A model generated the notes under the pieces. The model was not told the DNA's origin and did not search any database. It was given only the letters and a program-made list of their open reading frames with translations. Of a DNA stretch of 64,000 nt, positions 1 to 11,500 are shown piece by piece. The stretch is from Paragorgia papillata (lineage: Eukaryota; Cnidaria; Anthozoa; Scleralcyonacea; Coralliidae): contig JAWNZC010000409.1 of NCBI GenBank assembly GCA_035771165.1, forward strand, positions 124,001 through 188,000, given 5' to 3'. Positions within the stretch are counted from its first letter, which is position 1. Each line of letters opens with the position of its first letter. The position numbers were made by a program, and so were the translations under genes.

Positions 1-1157
1 AACAACTCACTTTGGTAGTATTTCTCGACCTAAGTGCTGCCTTCGACACCGTCGACTCACAGATTCTGCTATCGCGGATTGAAACTACTTTTGGGATCAA
101 GGGAGCTGTTTTGGGGTGGTTTACATCGTATCTGTCCAATAGATCACAGCGAATTTATGTGGATGGTCACCTTTCTGACAGATTTCCACTAAATTTCGGT
201 GTCCCACAAGGGTCCTGTTTAGGTCCACTCTTATTCACCATATACGCTAGTAAATTATTTGAAGTGATCAAGTATCATCTTCCTGACGCTCATGCTTATG
301 CAGACGATTCGCAACTTTATATATCGTTTAGACCAGACTCTGAGGCAAGTCAACAATCGGCTGTTAAAGCGATGGAGCTATGCATTCGTGACATTCAATC
401 ATGGATGGTAATGGATAAATTATGGATGAACAATGGAAAAACGGAATTCATGATTGTTGGTACCAACCCACAGCTTGCTAAAGTTGATATCAATAATATC
501 ATGATCGGAGGTACTGAAGTCGGGAAAGTTCCTGTGGTAAAAAACCTTGGAGTATGGTTCGACAATAATCTAAACCTTCGAACTCATATTAATAAAACGT
601 GTTCAGCAGCGTACTATCATATTAATAATATCAGGCGCATAAGGAAATATTTAAGTGAAGAGACAGCACATAAACTGGTTCATGCCTATGTGATACAGCG
701 CATTGACTATTGCAACAGCTTATTATATGGTTTACCTGAAGTCTATTTCAGCAAGTTACAACGGCTTCAGAACACAGCTGCGAGGCTTATAAGTCATACA
801 CCAAGATATTGCCATATTACTCCAGTCCTATATTCCTTGCACTGGCTACCTATTAAGTTCAGAATTGACTTTAAAATTATTATTATAACATTTAAAGCAA
901 TCTATGGACTTGCACCGAAATATATTTGTGATTTAGTGGCAATCAGGAAACAATGCAAGTATAGTCTGCGTTCGTACTCTGGTCTATTATTACAACCAAC
1001 CACTTTCAAAACCAAGAAGACTCTGGGCGATCGTTCATTTTCAGTTGCGGCGACAAAGCTCTGGAATACTTTACCAATTGACATTCGCCAAGAGGACAAT
1101 TTTATTAAATTTAAAGTGCTAATTAAGACGCATCTTTTTAAGAAGGCTTATTATTAA
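1..1157 (+). CDS. LINE reverse transcriptase, C-terminal part (partial at window edge)
   Basis: An open frame of about 385 codons with no internal start needed, because it enters from the left edge. It would copy the element RNA at a nicked target (target-primed reverse transcription). Visible are palm motifs with YADD catalytic aspartates, then an NLGVWFD segment and a basic C-terminus ending KKAYY. The endonuclease domain, normally N-terminal, is outside the window. The part present has no internal stop. Confidence 0.85.
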   Translation, partial: QLTLVVFLDLSAAFDTVDSQILLSRIETTFGIKGAVLGWFTSYLSNRSQRIYVDGHLSDRFPLNFGVPQGSCLGPLLFTIYASKLFEVIKYHLPDAHAYADDSQLYISFRPDSEASQQSAVKAMELCIRDIQSWMVMDKLWMNNGKTEFMIVGTNPQLAKVDINNIMIGGTEVGKVPVVKNLGVWFDNNLNLRTHINKTCSAAYYHINNIRRIRKYLSEETAHKLVHAYVIQRIDYCNSLLYGLPEVYFSKLQRLQNTAARLISHTPRYCHITPVLYSLHWLPIKFRIDFKIIIITFKAIYGLAPKYICDLVAIRKQCKYSLRSYSGLLLQPTTFKTKKTLGDRSFSVAATKLWNTLPIDIRQEDNFIKFKVLIKTHLFKKAYY

Positions 1158-1286
1158 AATTGTTAATTATAATTTTATCTTGTAAATATTTTATTGATAT
1201 TCTATCTTGTAAATAACCTCTATATTGTAATGCGCACTTGATCATACACATATGTAAAATCGCGCAATAGAAATATTAAATATTAT
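1..1286 (+). mobile_element. 3' end of a CR1/L2-like non-LTR retrotransposon (LINE)
   Basis: The frame is open from the left window edge to a stop at 1157, so the 5' part lies outside. The protein is a LINE reverse transcriptase: a DLSAAFDTVD box near the start, the VPQGSCLGPLL motif, the catalytic YADD box (nt about 295-310) and the long thumb and C-terminal region usual in CR1/L2/Rex-type elements. After the stop there is about 130 bp of AT-rich 3' UTR ending in ATT-type repeats near 1280, the usual form of a LINE tail. The minisatellite starts immediately afterwards. No frameshift is visible in the part present. The clade (CR1 versus L2) is from memory of motif style. Confidence 0.85.
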
Positions 1287-4200
1287 TATTATCAATCACT
1301 GGGGATGCACCCAGGCAATCCAGGCAGTCCGAAGCAAATGTCAATCACTGGGGATGCACCCAGGCAGTACAAATCACATGTCAATTACTGGGGATGCTCC
1401 AAGGCAGTCCGACGCAACCGTCGATCACTGGGGATGCGCCCAGGAAGCCAGAATCAACTGTTAATCACTGGCGATGCACCACGGCATTCCAGATTATATG
1501 TCAGACACTGAGGATGCATACAGGTAGTCCGAAGCAACTGTCAATCACTGGGGATGCACCCAGGCAATCCAGATCACATGTCAAACACTGGGGATGCACC
1601 CAGGCAATCCGACGCAACGGTCGATCACTGAGGATGCACCCAGGCAGTCCGAAGCCAATGTGAAACACTGGGGGACGCACCCATGTAGTCCGAAGCAAAT
1701 GTCAAACACTGGGGATGCACCCAGGCAGTCCAAATCACATGTCAAACGCTGGGGATGCACCTAGGCAGTCCCAAGCAAATGTCAATCACTGGGGATAGCC
1801 GCAGGCAGTCCAACGCAACCGTCGATCACTGGGGATGCACCAAGGCAGTCCTAATCACATGTCAAACACTGGAGATGCATCCAGGTAGTCCGAAGCAACT
1901 GTCAATCACTTGGAATGCACCCAGGCAATCCAGATCACATGTCAAACACTGGGGATGGACCTAGGCAATCCGATACATATGTCAAACACTGGGGATGCAC
2001 CCAGGCGGTCCAAATCACATGTCAATCACTGGAATTGCACCAGGTACTACGAAGCAAATGTCAAACACTGGGGATGCACCCAGGCAGTCCAAATCACATG
2101 TGAAACACTGGGGATGCACCAGGCAGTCCGAAGGAAATGTCAAACACTGGGATGCATGCACCTAGGCAGTCCGAAGCGACTGTCAATCACTGAGGATGCA
2201 CCCAGGCAGTCCAAATCACATGTCAAACACTGAGGATGCACCCAGGCAGTCCAGGCAGTTCGAAGCAAATGTCAATCACTGGGTATTCACCCAGGCAGTA
2301 CAAATCACATGTCAATCACTGGGGATGCTCCAAGGCAGTCTGACGCAACCGTCGATCACTGGGGATGCGCCCAGGAAGCCAGAATCAACTGTTAATCACT
2401 GGGGATGCACCACGGCATACCAGATTACATGTCAGGCACTGGGGATGCATACAGGTAGTCCGAAGCAACTGTCAATCACTGGGGATGCACCCAGGCAATC
2501 CAGATCACATGTCAAACATTGGGGATGCACCCAGGCAATCCGACGCAACGGTCGGTCACTGGGAATGCACCCAGGCAGTCCGAAGCCAATGTGAAACACT
2601 GGGGGACGCACCCATGTAGTCCGAAGCAAATGTCAAAAACTGGGGATGCACCCAGGCAGTCCAAATCACATGTCAAACGCTGGGGATGCACCCAGGTAGT
2701 CCGAAGCAACTGTCAATCACTGGGATGAATGCACTTAGGCAGTCCGAAGCAACTGTCAATCACTGGGGATGCACACAGGCAGTTCAAATCACATGTCAAA
2801 CACTGGGGATGCACCTAGGCAGTCCGAAGCAAATGTCAATCATTGGAGATGCCCGCAGGCAGTCCGACGCAACTGTCACTAACTGGGGATGCACCACGGC
2901 ATACCAGATTACATGTCAGGCACTGGGGATGCATACAGGTAGTCCGAAGCAACTGTCAATCACTGGGGATGCACCCAGGCAATCCAGATCACATGTCAAA
3001 CACTGGGGATGCACCCAGGCAATCCGATACAAATGTCAAACACTGGGGATGCACCAAGGCAGTCCAAATCACATGTCAATCACTGGAATTGCACCCAGGT
3101 ACTCCGAAGCAAATGTAAAACACTGGGGATGCACCCAGGCAGTCCAAATCACATGTCAAACGCTGGGGATGCACCCGGCAGTCCGAAGCAAATGTCAAAC
3201 ACTGGGATGCATGCACCTAGGCAGTCCGAAGCGACTGTCAATCACTGGGGATGCACCCAGGCAGTTCAAATCACATATCAAACGCTGGGGATGCACCCGG
3301 CAGTCCGAAGCAAATGTCAAACACTGGGATGCATGCACCTAGGCAGTCCGAAGCGACTGTCAATCACTGGGGATGCACCAAGGCAGTCCAAATCACATGT
3401 CAAACACTGGGGATGCACCAGTCAGTCCGAAGCAACTGTCAATCACTGGGATGCATGCACCTAGGCAGTCCGAAGCAACTGTCAATCACTGGGGATGCAC
3501 CCAGGCAGTTCAAATCACATGTCAAACACTGGGGATGCACCTAGGCAGTCCGAAGTAAATGTCAATCACTGGGATGCCCGCAGGCAGTCCGACGCAACTG
3601 TCAATCACTGGGGATGCACCAAGGCAGTCCAAATCACATGTCAAACGCTGGGGATGCACCAGGCAGTCCGAAGGAACTGTCAATCACTGGGATGCATGCA
3701 CCTAGGCAGTCCGAAGCAACTGTCAATCACTGGGGATGCACCCAGGCAGTTCAAATCACATGTCAAACACTGGGGATGCACCTAGGCAGTCCGAAGTAAA
3801 TGTCAATCACTGGGATGCCCGCAGGCAGTCCGACGCAACTGTCAATCACTGGGGATGCACCAAGGCAGTCCAAATCACATGTCAAACGCTGGGGATGCAC
3901 CAGGCAGTCCGAAGGAACTGTCAATCACTGGGATGCATGCACCTAGGCAGTCCGAAGCAACTGTCAATCACTGGGGATGCACCCAGGCAGTTCAAATCAC
4001 ATGTCAAACACTGGGGATGCACCTAGGCAGTCCGAAGCAAATGTCAAACACTGGGGATGCACCCAGGCAGTCCGAAGCAAATGTCAATCACTGGGGATGC
4101 CCGCAGGCAGTCCGACGCAACCGTCGATCACTGGGGATGCACCAAGGCAGTCCGAAGCAAATGTCAAACACTGGGGATGCACCCAGGCAGTCCGACGCAA

Positions 4201-4415
4201 CCGTCGATCACTGGAGATGCACGCAAGTAGTCCGAAGCAAATGTCAATCACTGGGGATGCGCCCAGGAAGCCCGAAGCAAATGTCAAACACTGGGGATAC
4301 ACGCAGATTGTCACTCTAAGTGGCACTGCACCCAGGCTGTAGCAAGTGTAACTCACTGGGACTGCACCCAAGCTGAAGTTAGTATAGCTTACTGGGACTG
4401 CACCCAGGCTGCCGC
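1287..4415. repeat. 40-bp minisatellite array, about 75 units
   Basis: The unit reads approximately GTCAATCACTGGGGATGCAC followed by CCAGGCAGTCCGAAGCAAAT, 40 bp, with variants (AAATCACATGT, GACGCAACCGT, occasional 39- or 41-bp units). Because 40 is not a multiple of three, all three frames stay open for long stretches and produce many overlapping apparent proteins of similar sequence; these are not genes. Units degrade after about 4300 into looser ACTGGGACTGCACCCAGGCTG copies and end near 4415. A larger block at about 1380-1700 recurs at about 2313-2640, a shift of roughly 930 bp, so the array has grown by block duplication as well as by single units. Confidence 0.95.
3465..4030. repeat. 241-bp higher-order repeat inside the minisatellite
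   Basis: Within the 40-bp array, a block of six units including one short unit recurs with a strict 241-bp period: equivalent landmarks fall at 3373, 3614 and 3855, and at 3495, 3736 and 3977. The last two periods look almost identical over their full length, whereas neighbouring single units differ at many positions. This is the signature of recent unequal exchange of multi-unit blocks. Confidence 0.85.
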
Positions 4416-5314
4416 TGTAGCTAGGCAAGAGGAAATCATCAGGATTAGGCCAAGTTCCTGTGGCAACGCAAAGCGTGTACCAGGCACTCCCGAACGGAGG
4501 AAACCGAAAAATGCAATTCAGCATGCCGCCCAAAATAAAGCGTCATCGTAATTGTTTAGGTTTAAAGTAAATTTATCTGTAAATGCTATCCAACACTGTA
4601 AAGGTTATCGGTAGCTTCTGGCGTTTCCCTGGCCTACGTCATAGCCTGTGTTTACTGTCTACATATTTTGGAAAAACAGCGCTGCTTTTCGTGTTCTCTG
4701 ACGTAACTACTATCTGAAATTTAAGTAGTTCACTGTGATTGGTCATCTTTGAAATCCACAACACGACATTTAATTCGTTAATTGCGACGGTTTCCGTTTT
4801 AAATGTTTTGTTGTTTACACGCCAGCAAATTATAGAGCCAACGGACCGTTGTCTCTTCCGCTAGAATGCGTTAAGCAAGAATTAAAGTGAGTTCGTTAAT
4901 ATTTTTACGGGCTTTATATCCAGCATATTGCTCTTTGAAAATGATCAAGCAGTTAGAAACGATACGGGAACCGAACGAAGTTTCAAATCGAATCAAACAT
5001 CACAGTGATATACGATACTTTATTAGTTTATATTAGTTGGCTCTTTGTTTGCTGGTGTTCGTTTTCGCTTTATTTATACCTTTGTGTGAGGCTTCGAATG
5101 TCTTAGTAATCGATCAGTGCTTTCTCTTTATACGAATTCTTAGTAAGTGGTAAGCGAATATAGTCAAGATATCACTGAGTTGCCACGAGTACTGCATTGC
5201 TGAATTGCAAAAAAAACCAAAAACAATCGGAATAAATTATAGGACACGCAATTTGGCGCTGATGCACAGACGCTATACTTGGCGCCTTCTTTTCCGCCTG
5301 CGAGCGTCTGTTAC
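4416..5314. other. No recognised feature
   Basis: About 900 bp between the minisatellite and the first DNA transposon. I see no long reading frame, RNA gene or clear repeat. The last 40 bases are GC-richer (around GCGCCTTCTTTTCCGCC) and resemble the DNA just right of the transposon in inverted sense, so the transposon may have entered an older repeat. Confidence 0.5.
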
Positions 5315-5318
5315 GTAG

Positions 5319-5755
5319 GGTGGCCCATATGTGCAAAACACAAACAAATATCTAAAACACAAACAAATACGTTAAACACCCCCAAAAGGATGCTAAAACA
5401 CTACCAAATCTTCAAAACACTAATAAATTAACAAAACACTACCAAATTATCGCCCGAAAACACTAACAAATGCATGAAACACTATCAAGTACCAAAAACG
5501 AAACCAAATTCTCAAAACACAACCAAATCCTCAAAACACAACCAAATCCCCAAAACACAACCAAATCCTCAAAACACAACCAAATCCTCAAAACACAACC
5601 AAATCCTCAAAACACAAACAAATTCACAAAGCACCAGCAAACACTCAAAACATTAACAAATCACAAAAACACTTGCAACGTTTCGAAACACTTACAAAGT
5701 CTCAAAACAATACCAAATTGTCAAAACACTACCAAATACGCAAAACACAAACAAA
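5319..5755 (+). repeat. Left terminal inverted repeat built from 19-bp tandem units
   Basis: A terminal GGTGGCCCATA segment followed by about 20 copies of a 19-bp unit near CAAAACACAACCAAATCCT, with more variable outer copies (AAATATCTAAAACACAAAC) and uniform inner copies. The same outer-to-inner order of variants recurs in inverted orientation at 12851-13323. The whole array therefore behaves as a long TIR rather than an unrelated satellite. Apparent reading frames through it are repeat artefacts. Confidence 0.9.
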
Positions 5756-5893
5756 ATGGAACTCAAAACACAAGAGGAGTTTGGAAACTGGGCCGAGAGT
5801 ACATTTGATTCTTCTCTCACTACGTACTTGCCAATTCCACTTGTTTTGGTTTATGGGAACTCAGGAAGGTGCGAAGGCAACTACCATTCATCT

Positions 5894-7126
5894 ATGTTTT
5901 GTTTAATTTGTGGTCGTGAATTGGAGCATACATTTAATTTTTGTCCATACTGCGGACATAATATCCATCCAAGAGCTGGGTTGGCACCTCAAATTCCGCG
6001 GGATTTTACTGAAGAGCAAGCGATAAGATACTATTTTCAGCGCGGATTCCAGTACAACGATATTTTATGGTTTTTGTCTAAGTTTCACGAAGTGAATATT
6101 TCTCATCGCACTCTTCTAAATCGGCTCCACGACTATGGTTTAAAGCGAAGGCTTCGCGACTTTAATGAAGAAGAAGTAAGACGTTGTATTCAAGCAGAGT
6201 TAGATGGATCTGGTTCTTCGCTAGGCTATCGGGCAATGTGGAGAACGGTTGTTAGGAAGTATGGTATACACACACCCAGGTCAATGGTAGAACGACTACT
6301 TCGTGAACTGGATGTTGCTGGTACTGAACAGAGAAGGTCACATCGTTTACGAAGGCGGGAATATCGTAACCCTGGGGCCAATTATTGTTGGCATGCTGAC
6401 GGATACGATAAGCTAAAACCCTATGGATTCCCTATACACGGTTGCATAGATGGATGTAGTCGACGCGTGCTATGGTTATCAGTCAGAAAAACCAACAACA
6501 ACCCTGCTGTAATAGCCGGATATTTTCTTCAGACTGCTGAAGTAAACAATGGATGCCCAGTTCTTTTACGAACAGATAGGGGAACTGAAAACATTGTAAT
6601 GGCAGCCATTCAGTGCTACTTTAGAAGAAATGGAAATGACGAGTTAGTTAGTGGTAGAGCTCACCGGTATGGGGCATCCACATCAAACCAGAGAATTGAA
6701 AGTTGGTGGGGCCAGTTACGGAAGTCATGGTCAAACTGGTGGATGGATTTTTTTAAAGGAATAATTTTTTATGGAGAATTAGATGTCAGTAATGAACTAG
6801 AAAAAGAATGCCTTTGGTTTTGCTTCAACAAGTTGCTTCAACAAGAACTGGACCAAGTGAGAGAAAGATGGAACACCCACTACATAAGACACTCCCGTCA
6901 CAACACGCAAGCTGGGATACCAGAACAGATGTACTTTATACCTGAATCTTATGGAGCTGAAGATTTTAAGTTGCCATTAGTCATGATGATATTATTGAAA
7001 TGCAAAACAATGTTACTGTCACAGTTGCTAATGAATATGAAGAGTATTTTACTGAAGTTATGGATGATATGCACCTGCACCAGCCTGAGAATTGGAGAGA
7101 AGGTGCAGAACTGTATCATAGACTAA
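5894..7126 (+). CDS. Integrase-fold (RVE-like) transposase with N-terminal zinc ribbon
   Basis: I start at the ATG at 5894 because the frame upstream runs through the repeat array and a zinc ribbon begins right after this Met: CLIC, ten residues, CPYCG. A helix-turn-helix-like region follows. The catalytic core has Asp in WHADGYDK, Asp in LLRTDRGTE and Glu in SNQRIESWWGQ, a complete DDE set of the integrase type with the GCIDGCSRR segment seen in animal rva_4-like integrases. The role is cutting and joining of the transposon ends. Near 6979 the frame appears to shift by one base: the printed frame ends at 7126 with atypical residues, while an acidic, more protein-like continuation runs in a neighbouring frame to a stop near 7143. 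So the C-terminus is probably broken or mis-sequenced. Confidence 0.8.
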   Translation: MFCLICGRELEHTFNFCPYCGHNIHPRAGLAPQIPRDFTEEQAIRYYFQRGFQYNDILWFLSKFHEVNISHRTLLNRLHDYGLKRRLRDFNEEEVRRCIQAELDGSGSSLGYRAMWRTVVRKYGIHTPRSMVERLLRELDVAGTEQRRSHRLRRREYRNPGANYCWHADGYDKLKPYGFPIHGCIDGCSRRVLWLSVRKTNNNPAVIAGYFLQTAEVNNGCPVLLRTDRGTENIVMAAIQCYFRRNGNDELVSGRAHRYGASTSNQRIESWWGQLRKSWSNWWMDFFKGIIFYGELDVSNELEKECLWFCFNKLLQQELDQVRERWNTHYIRHSRHNTQAGIPEQMYFIPESYGAEDFKLPLVMMILLKCKTMLLSQLLMNMKSILLKLWMICTCTSLRIGEKVQNCIID

Positions 7127-7143
7127 TTGCTATTAATGAATAA

Positions 7144-8574
7144 GTGCTTGTTTAATATAATGTCTAATCAGACATGTAATCAGTGAGAACAGTTTAAGCA
7201 GTCCAGTGTTTATATTTACTGCTATGTATAATTATAATATACATGTATATATATTGAGTAATATTGTAGTGAAGCATTCTTAGTTGACTAAAAAAATGAC
7301 TTGCTTTTTGAATATTTGTCATGCTCAATTTAAGTTTGAACTTTTGCTCACATTTTCAGTGGATATTACAGACAGAAAACATAACAAAAATTTTTTCTCC
7401 TGAGCCCATAATTTCTAGTCTTATTCTAGCTAATGCCAACGATTTTATTCAGGAGAATGAAACAGCTCAGGTGGTTCAGGGTGCTTAAAAAAATGAGTTA
7501 AAATTACTTGTGATTATTTGTAGGAATATTACTGCATTTTTGGCATCATTTTCAACAATGCTATGTAGTGTCATCAGTGTTTCTTTGTATGATGTACTTT
7601 TAGCCATTTATGTACACAAAGTACAGTAGTCATAATCATTGGTCATAGACCTTATTAACTCATTGACATCTGGATGGTCTCCATTTGATGAGTAAAATTG
7701 CCTGACATTGGTTCAGCTGTCTATGGGTTCAAATTGCAACTGATCTATTTACTATTTAGGTTCATGTTACAATCGATTTACAGCTCCCGTATGAGGAACA
7801 TTGCAAAGTTTACATGGATATTGGAAAATGGAAAAGTAAATTGTAAGAAAATTCAATAATTTAATAGCTGGCATTTACAATTTGCAACTGAGTGGTTAAT
7901 CATGTACAGTGTACCATGAAATTAAAGCTTGATTTAACTGAATGTTAAGTCTGACAGTAACTAGTTCAAAATTACATGATTTGTATATCAGTACATATAT
8001 ACTGTATAAGTACATCATGGATTTTTTGTTTTTGAATTTACTTTTCTATTTTCCAGTATTCACTTAATTAATATCACTTTGCAAATTCCACAGATAGGAA
8101 GCAGTGAAGCAACTGTAATTGTCCCTTATCCTTGTTATCATGCAAAAAATTGAAATGTTTATCCCCTCTAGAACAAGGTGGGGTAATCCAGTTTAGATAC
8201 ACTTCAAAGACAAATACATGTAAATAACCAACAATTTTTAAATAAGGTGTGTGGCTTATTTACATCCATTTGTGAAACACATATTTATTGTTAATAATGT
8301 ATATTATTTTTATCCCATGTAAATAACCTTATGCCTATTTACACAATATGAATAATGTATACTACATGATCACTGTTCTGTAACCTAGGGCAAATAACAT
8401 GGTTTCATAAAACCTCAATGCAAGCAAATATCCTGTCTAAAATGGTAGTATTTTTTAACCCTAATTTTTGAAAAACTCTGCAAAAATAAAAAATTTTAAC
8501 AGTTAACACGAATTTAAACTAACATTAACTTTCTTGTACAATTAAATCAATTCTATACTGATATGACACATTTA
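7144..8574. other. Intergenic centre of the integrase/HECT transposon
   Basis: AT-rich DNA between the convergent transposase and HECT genes, holding their 3' UTRs. No reading frame longer than chance, no RNA gene and no repeat recognised. Confidence 0.5.
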
Positions 8575-11500
8575 TCATACATTTCCAAAGCCAGGAGAAT
8601 TTAGCATACAGAATATGAATTCTGACTTAAAGTTTGTGTAATTAGTCATTTTCTCAGAAACTGGGAGTTTCAACACATTACCACAAGTGTTGGCTGACAG
8701 CTTTCGGCTAGCTCCAAAACCATGCTGAAATTCGATGGTAGGCTGTGGACTGAATCCAATAGCAGGTATGCTTTCAGCACCTGTAACAAACATCAAGATA
8801 TCTTGCAATTTAATTATTACTTCCTGGCCATCCACTTCTTCTTTAACATGGCCCTTTTCAGTATCTTCTAATAGCTGACCAAAGTTGAATACCAGTGCCT
8901 CTTCCTGTACTCGTTTGTTACTTCCCATGGGGCTCAGTTGAGGAAGAAACATTTCATCAAGGACTTCAGCAGTGAGAGTGTCTGAAATCTGGAACACTGG
9001 CTTGAATGCAGCTGGATGCTCGTGGATTAATGTGAGCAAATCACATGTCTTAAGACCATCAATGTACTGTTCAAGTTCATTCAGAGAGGCAAGTATGGTG
9101 TAGTGAAGGGATGTGCACTTGAAGAATAACTCTTTGTCTTCCAGGTTGATAATTGGTTTTGAGTATCCACAATCAAACCTAAAGTCACATTCAAATTATG
9201 CAATGCGCCGGAATTCATCCTCGCCTTCTATTGATTCTAACCGCTGCATTTTCTCTTTAACCTTATCCACTGGTATCTCTTCGATGCTTGGTGATAGTGA
9301 ATCAGTGTTACCGTAAATAATGAAATCAGCTACACTTTGTGTGAAACACCTTGGTCCACTTGAGCCTTGTAAAAGCCCTAGGGTTGTAAGTTGACCAAAT
9401 TTGAAGAACTCTTTATCATTAAGGGCGAGGACATTATGACGAAATATTCCACTACATCCTGAAAGAAGATGCGTAGTTGCTCTCGGTTTATTAACGTGAA
9501 AAACTCGCGTTTTGGGCCTCCCTGATCAACTGCAGGCTCACCAACAAACTGTACTTTTAGCTGCTTGGTGAGATCTTCTCCTGTACATGCATCAAGCTTC
9601 AAACACGTATCACTCCAAATTTTATTTCGCCTAACCTTCATTCGTAAGTATTTGTCACTTTGAAGCTTTTCTCTAGCCCACTGACTCAAAATATTCTGCA
9701 AGTTAGGGTCACTAGCAAACACATCTTTTGATACCATGGTAATTTCAGTTTCAGCCAAGTCATCTTCACCAATCACAATAATGTCATCATCCTCACCATC
9801 ACTGCCAGAGTCAATGTCACAAATACTTGTGTATGAATCATAAACTGGAGTATTGCTGTGCATAATCAACAACTGGACAGCTTCCTCTAAATTTTCAGTG
9901 GAAAAAATTGCATGTTGCAGTACAGTTGGACTTGTTCCAGGAAAGATATCCTTTAATGTACTCAGTCTGTCCCCTTCAAAATTGGAGGTACATGTAGTAG
10001 TTGTACCTGGTTGATTAGTTGTGGTGGCAGAATTGCAGGCAATTTGTTGACTGGTGGTGGTGGTGGCAGAATGTCTGATATTTGGTTGATTGATTTCAGT
10101 GGCAGAATGACTGATATTTGGTTGACTGGTGGTGGCAGAATGGCTTATATTTGGTTGATTGATTTCGGTGGCAGAATGGCTAGAAGTCACAATATTCGTT
10201 GTGGACATGTTGGCTGATAAGTTGTTGATTGGGTGATTTGTTGTGGCATCAGATGCTCCTTCTTGTATTGCAATTAATTCATCAATGGTTGGGGTACCTT
10301 TCCTTTTCCTTTTCATAAACATTTCCTCCGCCAGCAAAAGGTCTCCCTTCTTGGCGAGGTACAGCGTAATTCTATTATAGGATTTCCCAACTTCCTCTTT
10401 GTAACGAGAAAGAACGAAGCACTCATTTGGATTACCTAAATAGATAGATAGAAAGATACAGGCAGATAGATACATGTCTTAAAATTAAGTTCAAGATTAC
10501 AATTGTTTCATGAGCTTCACAACTTCTTTACGTGAAAGCTGAACATAAGTAGAAGTAAACTGGCTACTTAATGTTTAAAAATACATGAATATAATAAGAA
10601 TAATTTAGTTAAAGTATTAAAATTATTAAAAATTATACTATTGATCATGGGAGTTTGGACAGATACAGACAAATACAGTAGATAGACTGGCAGGTATGTA
10701 CTAGCCTAGACAGGTATCAACTAACCAAGTACTACTACGTCCATATTATTGGGTAAAACATGGTGTTTTACCCAAGGTTTTCAGAAATACAGTACTTGGG
10801 AAATTCAGTCAAATCCCTACATTTGATACTTAATACATATTTTTTCATTGCTATATCACTGACAGTATATATTTTTGGCATTGACATTTTCCTGTAATAT
10901 TATACAACAATTAGATTATTCACTCTCAACTTCCATGAGATGATAGCTGACTGGAGGGATGAATAAATAGCGAGTAGCATAGTCAATCAAGTTGCAATAG
11001 TCTACTCTGAGTGAGTTTCTAATAATAGCAATTAAATAAACTGTAACTACTGATGAACTGAGAGAATTTGTCTACAGCTATTTTGTCAATGTTGGCCAGT
11101 GATCCAGTGGAAACACTCAAACCTTCATCTATTACTGCACAGGGGTGGGGAATATTCATTTATTTTATTTTAATGTCAGGAATGGTGATGGAATGGACAT
11201 GGTAGCAGCAAGAAATAAACCAAATGAATGCTTCTCAACCTTTCCACCTCATATTCCCCACCTGGGCAAGTATTCCTTTGCCCTCCCCCCCAACCTCTCC
11301 CCCAACAATGGTGTCTTAAAGTCTTAAATTCGAAATTACATACTATTATACAGCCATGATTTGTTCACTGTCATTTCACTCTTTCACCATACATGCGATC
11401 ATGGGCGGCCATGGTTTTCAGATCTGAATAGAGTATATTCACTTGGCAAAAAATTGCAATATTTTGCTCTTGAAAAATCCAAGCTGGGACATCTTTTTTA

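Noticed and set aside
1305..4342. Many overlapping plus- and minus-strand reading frames of 60-218 codons
   Set aside because: All are translations of the 40-bp minisatellite in its three frames; the period is not divisible by three and no start, splice or codon signal stands out.
5470..5893. A protein starting within the 19-bp repeat array and running into the transposase
   Set aside because: The first part encodes monotonous K-T-Q-P-N repeats; the natural start is the ATG at 5894 just before the zinc ribbon.
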